DNA of 64,000 nucleotides, from contig CM032126.1 in NCBI GenBank assembly GCA_018894105.1, positions 24,340,391-24,404,390 of the forward strand, read 5' to 3'. Of the stretch, positions 48,839 through 59,731 are shown in pieces (the stretch's first letter is position 1; the number at the start of each line of letters is the position of its first letter). Origin of the DNA: Jacaranda mimosifolia. Lineage: Eukaryota; Streptophyta; Magnoliopsida; Lamiales; Bignoniaceae. The position numbers were made by a program, and so were the translations under genes. The notes under the pieces were generated by a model. It was not told the DNA's origin and did no database searches. It worked only from the letters and a program-made list of their open reading frames with translations.

Positions 48839-49418
48839 CAATGATTAAAAAATTGGATCGGATCGGCCGATTTGACTAGTTCGATCGTGAATCGATCAAG
48901 GTTTCGATCCGATTTGATGTATAAAACTAATTGGTTAAAAAATCGGTGCGAACCGGTGTAAATCGGTTCAACCGGTGAATTGATTTTTCAAAAAACCCGG
49001 TTTTATTTATTTTTCTTTAAAAATAAAAATTAAAAACTAATTAAATAAATATTTTTTTATTTATATTTGAAACTTTTATATTATTTGAGTTTGTGTTTAT
49101 TGTTTTTGTAAGTTATAATGGATTCTATAAGGATATTTTCTAGCAAGTTTTATTTCATGAATTAATATTTTAAATTGATATATGGATATTATTATGGAGT
49201 AGAGTTTGCAGAAAATTTCATAATACTTGGTAATTTTTATTTTTTTTTCTCTTTACATATATATATTTATATTTTTTATATTTCTAATATACTTATATCA
49301 TATTAAATATAATTATGGCATCATACCAGTTGAACCAGTGGTTAAACTGGTTGAACCGATCGAACCAGTAACCAATAAGGCCACTGGTTCAATCACTGGT
49401 CCGGTTTCTCAAACATTG
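48839..49418. mobile_element. hAT-type MITE (580 bp), perfect 8-bp TSD
   Basis: It begins CAATGATTAAAAAATTGGATC and ends as the complement of CAATGTTTGAGAAACCGGACC. The 8-bp repeat TCTATATG flanks it at 48,831-48,838 and 49,419-49,426. Subterminal GAACCGGT/ACCGGTTC and CTGGTTGAACC words recur. It is the same family as 27,947-28,566 but was inserted separately. Confidence 0.92.
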
Positions 49419-49796
49419 TCTATATGCTATATGCTATAGTGTTTCTCTTTTGTTGGATTCTGTTTTTTTTTTCCTTTTTTTTTCTAGGAATAATTTTCTA
49501 TATGAGAAGTATGATATATGTAAAAAAAAAAAAAAAAAAAAAAGTGGTTTAATTTAAATAGGATTCTAATCAATTTTCTACTATGAATAGGATAATCCTA
49601 CTATAATTCTAATATCTCCATTATTAATTTCTGGGGTCTCAATTACTAATTGCTAGTAATCGTATAATATTAATTCTACGAAAATTGTCACCCATTCTTT
49701 TAAAATTTGGAATGTTATATAGATATATATATGAACCATTTGATCAAGAGATAATTTATTGATATATATATATTATATTTAATTATTATTATTTTA

Positions 49797-49958
49797 AATT
49801 TTAAATAATACTTAAAATAAAAATAAAATGAGATAAAATAATTAATTAAATATGAAAATAATTTCTAAGGCATTACATTTTTTCTATTAAAATAATAAAT
49901 AAAATAAAATAAGGTAAAGTAATCAATTAAATACGGAATCAAATTGTGGGGCATTATA
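49797..49958. repeat. Tandem duplication (about 81 bp) at the end of the inverted LTR element
   Basis: Two copies of the terminal sequence stand head to tail. On the minus strand one starts at 49,958 (TATAATGCCCC) and one at 49,877 (TGTAATGCC). Both continue with similar ATTTAATTRATTAYTTTAYCT stretches. The segment is otherwise very AT-rich. Confidence 0.6.
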
Positions 49959-50007
49959 GAACTATGTGGTATCTCTGCTTCGGGGTTACCGTGAGTGGGC
50001 TGCTACA

Positions 50008-50500
50008 AATTTAGTTACCTATTATCATACAACATTATTCATGAATTTATAGTATCAATTTTAATGAGTAATTGAACTTAATTTTCATGAACTATAATAC
50101 ATATATAAAATAATTTGCAATTAGTATTCAATAATACATATATAAAATCAATACCCAAGTATCCAAAATATATTCACATACAATTAAAAATATTATGTGT
50201 GACAAATTATACATTTGCATGCTAACTTACCATTAAACACTAAAAAAGTTACAGTTAAAAAAATGACCACAAACCATTATTATCTTTGTATATTATACTT
50301 CTCCTTTAATTAATTGATGCTCTTAACATACAACATAAAAACTTTTTGATCATTAGGAAATTAAAACAAGTTTCTTTATTGTCATGTAAAATAACAAGGG
50401 GTAGAATACATAATTCACAACACAAGGGACAGAAACTACTAATTCATAGATTCGTGCACCCATAGGAAAATAATGGGTAATTGTCCTAAACCCAGGAAAC
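50008..50500. repeat. Direct repeat R, copy A, right piece
   Basis: After the LTR insertion and its TSD, the sequence from ATTATCATACAACA onward matches 58,195-58,760 at most positions. One deletion of about 90 bp and one of about 25 bp are apparent in this copy relative to copy B. Confidence 0.9.
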
Positions 50501-50639
50501 AAGAAGTAATGTAAACAACATTTCCAGAAGAAATTTGCAAAAGATAAGCAGTAATAATTTGAAAATAATTAAATTTGTAAATAAAATTTATTGAACAATA
50601 TTTAATAAGAAAACTTACTTGTATTAATAAAGATTTGTA

Positions 50640-50830
50640 CGAGAGACTTTAGACTCCAGCTTTGTCTGGTACAGTGTAGATTTGGTCAGGTACCAATTGT
50701 AAAGGGAATTGATTACAAAGGGATTGGAAGCTTGATATTAGAAGAGAAAAGAAGGTTAAAGCTAGAATGCCTCTTCCTTCATAAGTTTATCTCTTTTATA
50801 GATTAAATTTGCGGACTTGAAATCCGGACT
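50640..50830 (-). promoter_or_regulatory. Pararetrovirus-like promoter / terminal region
   Basis: On the minus strand a TATA-box-like TATAAAAGAG lies at 50,791-50,800, followed by a purine-rich GAAGGAAGAGG and a CTTCTTTTCTCTTC tract. It comes after the last coding-like frames of the pararetrovirus-like element. That is where plant pararetroviruses place the promoter of the full-length transcript. Function in the present copy is unproven. Confidence 0.45.
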
Positions 50831-50839
50831 TCATCTTGG

Positions 50840-52140
50840 CAAAGATAGAATTATTGGTCCTCCATAATTGGTCCTTCATAATTGTCCTCGAAAAGTCTTT
50901 TGCTTTATTATCCTTTTGCTTTTGTCTGAAGAATCTTTGTCCTACAAAGATTTAATAATTTCGGACTTCAAAATATTGTTTTGGAATTCGAATTGTAATC
51001 TTTGTCATAATACGAAAAAATCATCTTCTGTTTTTTCAAGATTAAAAGTTGGCACATCTCTATCTTCATTTTTCTTTGATGTCCCTTTCTCCACTTGGTT
51101 GATTCTTTTTTGCAATTCTGCAATGAGATACATCATTTCTTGAGGAGTAGTAGCTTGTGCAAGGGCTACTTATAATTGATGTTTTGTCATTTCAAATTGT
51201 TTCCGAGTTTTTGCTGTTGTTGGTTTCTTCATGAATTCAGAATGATGTTTGATCCATGCCTGAATCACAGGGATTTTGCAAGTGCATTGATTGGTGTTCT
51301 TCCACCATTTAATTTTTGCTCTCTTAGCCAAGCAAGGAATTCCATTTAGCTTTGTAATGAGTGGCTCTATCATTAAGATCTATGGACACTGGAATTATGT
51401 AACAAAAAGATAGTGCGAAGAAGTATTGGTCATGTGAGCTTGGATCACCATATTTGCCTTGAAGAAGTCAAAACTTTTTAACACTTTCGAAGGGAAAATC
51501 ACCAGATTTGAACCCAAATATTCCCACCATGATAAGAACCACAAGGAAATAGAAATTTGTGCAGATTTTTTAAAATGGAAAAAAATAGGATAAAGAAAAT
51601 TGTTTATTTTGAAAAAAATGGGAAATTTTGCCAAGCATCAAAATAATCCCAATAGGAATAGCTTTGAGGATTATATGGAATTGAAAAATTTTTTTTGTTT
51701 TAAAAGGATTATCTCATTTTGGTGGAGTAATAATTTCAAAATTCGAATTTTCTTAAAAATAATTTTTTGAGGATTGTCTTTGTCAATTTTTTAGTTATTT
51801 CAATAGACTCAGAGTCTACTAAAATAAATTCATAAAATTTTCGTATTTTCTTTGCATCATTAGGGATATAGAAATAATCCCTACTGAAGAATTTTGCAGC
51901 AATCTTCTTTGGATTTGTCTCATTCTTAATCCATTCTGGTTCAAGAAAACAATCAAACCAAAAATATTCCGTAAGAATACAATCATCAGTTTTATCAAGA
52001 GAGGAACAAGAGGTAGTTGATTGGGAGAATCAGAACTTTGGACTTTTTGTTTACTAGTAAAAAATAAAATGGTTACCATGTGTATGGAGTCACATTTTGG
52101 ACTATACAAAGCTACGGTGGGGATGAAAATTCATTGCTAT
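50840..52140 (-). pseudogene. Downstream coding remnant of the pararetrovirus-like element
   Basis: Minus-strand frames at 51,819-52,109, 51,395-51,634 and 51,170-51,373 are aromatic- and lysine-rich. They carry blocks such as SLWFLSWWEYLG, FFKANMVIQAHMT and KIKWWKNT. They lie after RNase H and contain no integrase signature (no HHCC or DDE block), which argues against an ordinary Ty3/gypsy order. Frame changes and stops separate them. I do not assign a biochemical role. Confidence 0.5.
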
Positions 52141-52559
52141 CAAAGTTTACATTATTTATTAAATTAATATGAAGCTTACTTTTTAAAGAAAGCCCACTTG
52201 ATCAATTTAATAAGAAATTAAAAAAGCCCAATTCTTGAAAAGATATTGGTCAAACCTAGTTAGATTATTATATAAATTAATGTCAAGTTCAATATTTAAA
52301 TGAGGTCCACTTCTTCAGTTTACTAGAAAAAAAAAAAAAAAAACAGAGATGCCAATTTGTGAAAGATATTGGTGTTGTTTGTATAGTGGGAATGGAATTG
52401 GCTAATGGAGAGAATTTGTTATAATATGGTGAATTTGAAGAGAATTGGCTCAAATTGATTAAACTTGGTCTAGGATTTGGGGTATTTGTCGGATTTGTTG
52501 ATGATGGAATTTTGGTAAGAGCATAAGATTCTTTGGTTCATTTTTTGTCAGGTGTGGAG

Positions 52560-53241
52560 GTTGAAGAAGATTTATCAACCATTGCTTTGTAAGAATTCTC
52601 TTGTAAGAAAATCAGGAATCAAATTTTGAGAACATTTGATATATTCAATATCAAAATCAAAAATTGATAATATAGCTTGCCATCCGGAAAAAAATTGTTT
52701 TGAAGCAATATTTTTAATATCTTTTGTCAAAATTTCTTTTGCAGTTTTACAATCAACTCTCAAAAGAAACTTTTGGTTTAAAAGATCATCTTGAAATTTT
52801 GTAATACATAAAACTATAGAAAGAAGTTCATTTTTAATAGTAGATCTTTTTTCCATATTCTTGAGTAATATCTAACAATGTGTTATTTGTTATCAATGAC
52901 TTGTATAAGGATTCCTCCATCTCCTATCTCTGAAGCACAGTTTGTACTATTTTAGGGGAGTTTTGCCTACAAATACTAAGACATGGTAGATATTGACTTT
53001 ACTTTTTATTTCTTTAATTATTTTAGTATGCTTTTCTGTCCAAGGCTTGGGATTTTTCTTAAGTCTATCAAATAAAGGCTTACAAATTTTTCTAAGATTT
53101 GGAAAGAAATCACTGACATAGTTGAGTGATCCTAAAAATCTTTGTAATTAGTTTTTGTCCTTGATTTCGTCTGGAAATTTTTCTCCAAAAGTTAATTCTC
53201 TTCGAATAGGAGTGATAGTTCCTTTATCAATTTGGTGGCCT
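52560..53241 (-). pseudogene. Pararetrovirus-like RNase H and C-terminal part of reverse transcriptase
   Basis: The minus-strand frame 52,575-52,856 matches the RNase H pattern of plant pararetrovirus/gypsy polymerases. Visible blocks are TIKNELLSIV, FLLRVDCKTA and ASKQFFSGWQAIL, ending in IPDFLTRE. Upstream to 53,241 are RT C-terminal pieces (QRFLGSLNYVSDFFPNL-like, after a stop). Several stops are present. The frame would continue into 56,246 onward but is cut by the LTR insertion. The catalytic acidic residues near KNE and VDC remain. Confidence 0.78.
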
Positions 53242-53246
53242 AAAAA

Positions 53247-56240
53247 TGTAACATCCCGAAATTTTATGGTTATAGAATTTAAAATTTTATTATTTTCAAC
53301 ATTTGATGAAATTTAATTATTCTTTCATATTATTATTTTATTTAAATTTCTTGGGGCTAATTTGTAATTTTTGAGGACTTAATTGAATAAATTAGAAAAG
53401 CTTAAGGGCTTAAATGGTATTTTTCTAGTCAACTAGGACCTATATGCTATTTTAATTTCTTAAGGACTTAAGTGAATTAACTTAATTAGAGTAAGGACTC
53501 AATTGAAAATTTACAAAATTGGATTTAAGAAAAATAGGATTGTTTCTCCATTCTTCTAATTTTTCTTCACTATTCACTTTCTTCTTCATTTCTTCACTTC
53601 ACTGCAACCACCATTCCTTCCACGGTGAGCTTCCTACGGCATCCAAATTCACCAACCAAACCCACCATCTTCTTCTCCTCTTCACCAGCTCCATAGCAAC
53701 ACCACCATACCCGGTTGAAACTTTCGGCAGGAGAGAGACCGAGAGAGAGAGAGTTCACGGTGGGTTAGTGGGTTTGTGACTTTCCAGCGGCCAAATCCAA
53801 TTTTGAGGCTATAGTTGGGAAGAGCTGAGAAAGGGGATCACAGTGGTGTGTTTGCATGGGAAATCAGAGCAGTGGCGGTGACGGAAATCAGAGAGAAATA
53901 GGCGACGGCGAGAAACCCATTTGGTGGTTGTTGAGCTCGATTGAGAGTGTTCTAGGCTGAGGAGTTGGAAACTGATTACGAGGTTGGATTCAGGAGCTCG
54001 AGAGGGACATTTTAGTTGTGACCACGAGATTTTTTGGCCGCAGCAAACGGCGGCGCTCCAGCGACCCGAGACTAGTTTATTCTCCTCGTTCCGACGATCG
54101 CAGTAGTGTTCTTGGTTTGTGATTCCGAAGCCTAGATAAACAATTTGGGTAATAGAGGATTATGGATTAAGCTTTAGTTGGTTGTACCTTGATATATATG
54201 TATATGTTGTACCTTTCCATTTTAAGATATGTACTTGTGACAAGAATAAAAATGTTAGGAATTGGAATATATATGTGTTTGTATAATTCCCATGTAAGGA
54301 GAAATATTAAATTTGTGGACCCGAACGTGTCATGCTAAATGCCAAAATTGGGAATTAATAAATATTGACTAATGATTTTGTAATATGAGACTAAGTGGCA
54401 TTTGATTATGGTTAATTATGCAGGAATTGGACTATTTTGTATGGATTTAGATTATGTTATTATGACATTGTAATTTAGATTCAGATCATGCTATTTTGGA
54501 ACCAATATAGACTATCGTGACTAATTTAGGAATAGTTGATATTGGGATGATTGTGTAGAGAGTATCTATTGAACCTATATCTTTGTGTTAATTGATAAAT
54601 TAATAATGTTAGAATGCTTGATGCAATTCTAGAAGGCTTAGTGTTGAATAGGAATTTTGACTATGGGATTATTCCTCTTATTAGGTGAAGAAGAAGTGGG
54701 TCCTGGCGATCAGTAGATTACGAGCTGAGATTTGTTTTTGCTGAAACTACAAGAGGTGAGGATCAGCCAATTTGGCACTTTTGTACCTATCGATTTTATT
54801 AATAAACCCCTGTGAGGGTTGGTATTGATTTGATTATTTTATTCTGTACATTATTATTACCCCTGTGAGGGTCTGCTAATCTGGCACTTCATTTTACTTA
54901 TCAGTATTTGTGATAAGCCCCTATGTGGATTTTTCTGTTTCTGTACCGTATTCCGACTGTTTGAAATCTGATCTGTTATTTGTTATATGATATGAACGCC
55001 TCTTTGAGGGCTATCGTTTGTTATAAATTTCAATTTCTGTCTATTCTGGTGTCCAAAACTTTTATCATATTATTAGATTTTTTTCCTTGTACCCCTCAGC
55101 CTTGCCGACTGACCTCGCATCATTTGTTCAATTTCTATCATGTTGGTTGTTCAAGAATTCTTGTTAGTATATTTAAGTTCATTCTATATATCGGTTATTT
55201 GGCCTTGACGGCATACTTGATTATTGATTGTATTGGCTGAGTACCCTTTCCAACGAAATGCTTGAATTATTATTCTAGAACGGCCTTGTTGGCCAGTATA
55301 TTAATGTTCAGATTGCATTTCGTTCTATTCATGTTATTATCTAAAGGTTACAATTTTATCTGTTGAGATTATATCTTTCAACCTATGGGACGCCATGGGC
55401 GGTTTCCAACTCATGAGACACCATAGAAGGTATGGGCCCGGGAACTAGGTCCGGAAGACGGCCAGGCAGAACGGACTGACGAACACAGGTCTTTCTGGCT
55501 AGAACCCACCAAAAATCCTGACTTACAGGTAGCTAACTGTGAGTCTTAGGATTTCGCATGCTGTCGACCATGCTAAAAGACATGTTAATTACCCGCCGAG
55601 CTGAGTGCTCGAGCATTGGAGCGATAAGGAAGTATTATTCCTACACTACCGACGTCTGGTACTAGTATCTATACAGTCTGTTAAATTGATATCATGTGTA
55701 CCCGGTAAAATGTTGATTTATGTTGGAACTCTTATTGTTACCGAACTGTCTTTGATTGTTATCTATCATTTCCCTTCTTGTTGTGATTAAGTTGTTCACC
55801 AATAGTTGTACCTTGTTAACTTTCCTTTTAAATCTTATTATCTTCTTTTCCCTCACTAAGTTCTTAGGGCTTACCCTCTCTTGTTGTTATTTGTTTTCCA
55901 GACAGGACTGAGTGAGAAGCTAAAGTTCATGCCTTGGGTTTGGATGATATCTTGTAATAGATTAGGTGCCATGTTGTGTATACAGTCATCACTTGATCTA
56001 GACAATTATTTGAAGAATGTTATGGGATGTACTTATGGAACTTAAGCCACTTGATATGTATATATTTTGCTCTATGAAATGTTCTTCCAGGCATGGATGA
56101 CTTGTTTTCCTTTGAGATGGTTAAATTACGGGTTTTCTAGATATTATTTGAATTGTATTTAAGATTGAATTGTTGAATCGTCTTTAAGATTGAATTGGTA
56201 GCACCTCAGCTTGGGTACTGTCCCAAGTCAGGGTGCTACA
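53247..56240 (+). mobile_element. Solo LTR (2,994 bp) inserted in the pararetrovirus-like reverse transcriptase, TSD AAAAA
   Basis: The ends are TGTAACATCCCG and GGGTGCTACA, and the 5-bp repeat AAAAA flanks both (53,242-53,246 and 56,241-56,245). It carries no gag or pol. Landmarks shared with 59,732-62,757 include an AACTAGGTCCGGAAGACG-like segment at about 55,443, and with 43,007-46,000 the TTCTTGGTTTGTGATT word at 54,110. Short ORFs inside are non-coding shadows. It splits reverse transcriptase just after the conserved KKIKLFQTNIRF-type block, dating the insertion after pararetroviral integration. Confidence 0.9.
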
Positions 56241-56245
56241 AAAAA

Positions 56246-57240
56246 TCTAATATTAGTTTGGAAAAGTTTAATCTTTTTTGCTGATACAACTAGCCCATTT
56301 TGTTCAATGATTTTAACAAATTTGTAAAGGTGTTTCCAGTGTTGTTCAAGAGAATTACTAAAAACTAAGACATCATCAATATAAACTGTGGTGAAATTTG
56401 TATAAGGATTAAAAATATCATTCATAAGTTTTGTAATTCTGAATGAGCATTTTTTAATCCAAAAGGCATAATGTTCCATTCAAATTGTCCAAATGGCACT
56501 ATAAAAGCAGTTTTATATTTGTATTTTTCTTCTATTTGTATTTTCCAAAATCCTGATTTCATATTGGATTTTGAAAATACTTTTGCATGAGATAATCTTT
56601 TAATTAAATCTTATTTATTTGGTATAGGGTATATTATCCATTTTACGGCTTTATTTAGCGGTTTATAATTTATAACTAATCTTGGAACTCCTCTCTCAAT
56701 TTCAGCTTGTTTTTGGACATAGAATGCCGAGCATGACCATGGGGATTTGCTAGGTCTAATTAATTTTTATTTAATAATTCATTAATTTCCTTTTTGCAAT
56801 ATTCTAATAATTCTTGATTCATTTTATGGGTCTAGCTTTATTAGGAATTTTGGTTTCATCAAAATTTTCTTCATATGGTAGAATTACAAAATGTTTCTTT
56901 CTATTCCAGAATGCATTAGGTATTTCCGAGTATATTTTTTTTCTACTTTTTGTTGGAATTCTTTTACCTTTTGTTGAAATTATTCTTTATTAATATTTTC
57001 TTCAATCTTTTTATAAGTAATTTCTTCTTTTAAAAAATTGATTTGTTGTTCCTTGTTTTTTAATATAGAATTATCTTGTAATATTCTAAAATCCCTTTCT
57101 TTGACAAGAAATTGAAATTGAAATAGTATTTTTTCTCCTAAGGTTTGACTATGTATTCCTTGGCTATCTACAGTAATTGGATATAACATTTGTAAAAATG
57201 GATTTTGGAAAATAACATGAGTGTTTAAGTTTTTTTATCA
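56246..57240 (-). pseudogene. Pararetrovirus-like reverse transcriptase, N-terminal part
   Basis: The minus strand has the catalytic YIDDVLVFS block at about 56,370. It is preceded by an AFWIKKCSFRITKLM-like block near 56,460, the usual RT palm-to-active-site order. Upstream pieces extend toward 57,240 with many stops. The family call to Caulimoviridae-like rests on motif style, on protease plus coiled-coil sequence upstream and on absence of integrase downstream. A Ty3/gypsy origin cannot be fully excluded by eye. Confidence 0.75.
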
Positions 57241-57384
57241 ACACAAAGCTTGTTTTAAATCATAAATTATATTATTGCATACATGATGCATTGGATAACT
57301 TGTAATTTATTTGTAATTTTGAAGAATTGGCAGCTGAAAGTTTTTCTTTTGTTTTTCAAAGAATTTTGTGGATATTAGCCCTTC

Positions 57385-57890
57385 TTATACACAGTTCATA
57401 TCTACTCCAGAGTCCATAAAAGCTATTGTTTCTAATTTGTAATTTTGTATTTTTATTATGATTTTGACATGCCATTTTTTATAACTAATTTTTGAAATTG
57501 CATTTATGTATGTTTCTTCTTCTGGAGTTACATCTTCTTCTTTAATAGTATTTTCTTCAAGATTTTCTTGTTCAATTTTATTTTTTAATTTTAACAATAA
57601 TATATATTGTTTTATTTCTTGATTTTCTCTTTTTATTTGTGAGAATTCTCTTTTGAGATTTTTAACTTCTTTTTGTAATTCATTAATATTTATTTTTTGC
57701 AGTTTTGCTTTAAACATATTCATTATTTCTTTGAATTTTGTTTTACAAATAGGAATATTTGTTCTTTTTTCATCAGTTTCTATAAGATTTTTTATTTGTT
57801 TTAAATACTCTTGTCTGATTTCTTCATTAGTGATTTGTTGAGATAATTCTAATAGTTCACCATATTTACTTAAAACATTTACAAAAATAT
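57385..57890 (-). pseudogene. Pararetrovirus-like coiled-coil region and aspartic protease start
   Basis: The minus-strand frame (57,385-57,930 as an open frame) has a Lys/Glu-rich coiled coil (a QKEVKNLKREFSQIKRENQEI-type stretch). It then reads FMDSGVDMNC, an aspartic-protease-like D-S-G active-site block in place of the more common D-T-G. The frame ends just after it. The first residues of the ORF (about 57,890-57,930) derive from inverted sequence, so the true segment starts near 57,890. Confidence 0.72.
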
Positions 57891-57899
57891 TACAAACAT

Positions 57900-58085
57900 A
57901 CCATTCAAATGCCAGAACATAAGCCATCATTGGGCCAAGATATTGTTGAAGTTCTTAATGAAATTAAAAAACAACTAAAAGAATTAAGTAAGGGAAAAGC
58001 CAAAGCAAAAAATATTAATACATTACAAGAAAATAATTCAGTTACAGAAGAAGAATCAGAAAATGATAATTTTATAAATCCTAAC
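57900..58085 (+). pseudogene. Inverted fragment of the same pararetrovirus-like family
   Basis: The + strand frame from ATG 57,909 gives a Lys/Glu-rich protein (PSLGQDIVEVLNEIKKQLKEL-type block) that looks like genuine coding sequence. It points away from the adjacent minus-strand polyprotein. It ends abruptly at 58,085 where direct repeat R copy B begins, the rest of the open frame being R sequence. This is a head-to-head rearrangement junction. Low complexity makes the family assignment tentative. Confidence 0.5.
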
Positions 58086-58760
58086 ACAAAATATCAATTA
58101 CGAACAATAATATTCATCAATTCTAAGAATAATTAATCACCTTTGGGAGATTATCGAATTGTAATCTTATAATAGTGAGTTTAATTAACTATTATCATAC
58201 AACACAATTCATTGATAGTATCAGTTTTAATGAGAAATTGAACTTAATTTTCACAACCTATATTTATTATACTTAAAATTTGGTCACTTTGTGGCTGCAA
58301 ATCATTAAGAATACAAATTCAAGTTGTAAAATATTTAATTACAAATGCAATAACATTAAAATAATTTGTAGTTAGTACTCAATAATACATATATAAAATC
58401 AATACCCAAGTATCCAAAATATATTCACATGCAATTAGAAATATTATGTGTGACAAATTATACATTTGCATGCTAACTTACCATTAAACACTAAACAAGT
58501 TATTGTTAAAAATCAGAGGTTTAAGCTTTTCATTTACCTATAAAAAATGACCACAAACCATTATTATCTTTGTATATTATACTTCTCCTTTAATTAATTG
58601 ATACTCTTAAGATACAACATAAAAACTTATTGATCTTTAGGAAATTAAAACAAGTTTCTTTATTCTCATGTGAAAGAACAAGGGGTAGATTACATAATTC
58701 ACAAGGGACAGAAACTATTAATTCAAAGATTCATGCACCCATAGGAAAGTAATGGATAGT
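58086..58760. repeat. Direct repeat R, copy B (uninterrupted)
   Basis: It matches 42,887-43,006 joined to 50,013-50,500. The LTR element of 43,007-50,007 is absent here, so copy B is an empty site for that insertion. It is non-coding and AT-rich. Confidence 0.9.
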
Positions 58761-58789
58761 AATATATACAAATACAATAAAAAAAATTT

Positions 58790-59345
58790 TGAGTTGTTGA
58801 ACGATTGGCTTCAACATCGCACGTAAGCATTAAATCATACTTAAGCATAAACATTTAGAAGTTGATCAAACTTATAATCTAGAACTTCATGCTTTTTACA
58901 TATAGACATAAAGTAAGTAAGTGTATATTTCTCTATTGAACACAGAGACACCAACAATACTAGAATTACTTAAATAAATGGACCAATGATTTCTTTCTCT
59001 CGTCACCTTTTCTTTAATGTAAATTTATTATCAGTGTAGTGTATAATTGTTATGGGATGGAAAGAGGACTATTATCCTTATTATAGAGAATGGAAGGGTG
59101 CGCACATGAAACATATTTCTTCACGTTAAGCCCTTACTTAATGGACAATCATAACACCCCCCTCTCTCTATATATATATGAATAGTCATAACTTTACACC
59201 ATCAGAAGGTATATAATTATAAGTTATAAATCTTTCATAAGGTAACAAATGAGATTTAATTATTTAATATAACTATTAAATCATAAACTATTAATAATAT
59301 CACATGGAACACAATTATTCTTACAAAGACAATTGTGGAAGTCTC
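58790..59345 (-). mobile_element. Second copy of the copia LTR (uninterrupted)
   Basis: It is homologous to the split LTR at 24,525-24,900 plus 27,250-27,345 and lacks the Mutator-like insertion. On the minus strand it is preceded by a polypurine-like GTGGGAGA at about 59,348, so it looks like a 3' LTR of another truncated copia copy. No TSD was found. Confidence 0.72.
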
Positions 59346-59731
59346 CCACGTTATGCCTTCATTCTCTTCAATATATAATTGCCAACTGCTACTTACTAAT
59401 CTTTGATTCTTTTGCAAAATTAGCCTTCTTTACAGGCATCCGTAATGATAGATTATCTTAAATACAACCTTTTTACCAATACTATTCATGGTGGAGATGA
59501 ATCCATGGTTCGTAGGAACAATCGTGGAACAACACCAAGGCCTTTGTTTTAGTTCTATGGCAGTGCTGCAAATATTAGGGCCATTCCACATATTTTGTAA
59601 TTTAAAGTACTTAAAAAATTTTAAAACAAATTCTAACAAATATTAAAATATGTAAAAATGCCTATTAGTGCTTTGATACTGATAAAATTGACTATAAGAG
59701 CAAGTCGGTAAATTAACTAGAAGTGGACCAA
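59346..59731. other. Short unresolved stretch between copia LTR and the next LTR
   Basis: A 69-codon minus-strand open frame is present but has no recognisable motif. It may be the internal end of the truncated copia copy. Confidence 0.3.

Larger units (their letters stand above)
46001..49958 (-). mobile_element. Inverted LTR-type element nested in the outer LTR, carrying a host gene fragment
   Basis: Read on the minus strand it begins TATAATGCCCC (a probable mutated TGTAATGCCCC) at 49,958 and ends GGGGTGTGACA at 46,001. The flanks TGAAC/GAAC (45,996-46,000 and 49,959-49,962) are a plausible degraded 5-bp TSD. Its 3' part (about 47,200-46,001) is clearly the same LTR family as 44,580-46,000, including the ~45-bp tandem repeats. 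Its 5' part differs: it contains a hAT MITE and then a gene-like segment. No gag or pol is present. Confidence 0.68.
43007..50007 (+). mobile_element. LTR-type element (about 3.05 kb without its nested insert), TSD AATTT
   Basis: It starts TGTAACACCCC and ends GGGCTGCTACA, so it has TG...CA ends. The 5-bp repeat AATTT flanks it (43,002-43,006 and 50,008-50,012). Removing the insert at 46,001-49,958 leaves about 3,043 bp, close to the related elements at 53,247-56,240 (2,994 bp) and 59,732-62,757. No gag or pol frame is inside, so it is best read as a solo LTR. Shared landmarks are the AGGTGACGAGGAAGTGGGTC-like word and the CCTCACTAAGTCC-like word. Length and start resemble the LTRs of Tekay/Del-type Ty3/gypsy elements; this clade call is inference. 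Confidence 0.82.

Noticed and set aside
53519..53779. 86-codon frame with signal-peptide-like start
   Set aside because: Inside the solo LTR; hydrophobic Phe/Ser-rich start comes from the pyrimidine-rich LTR tract.
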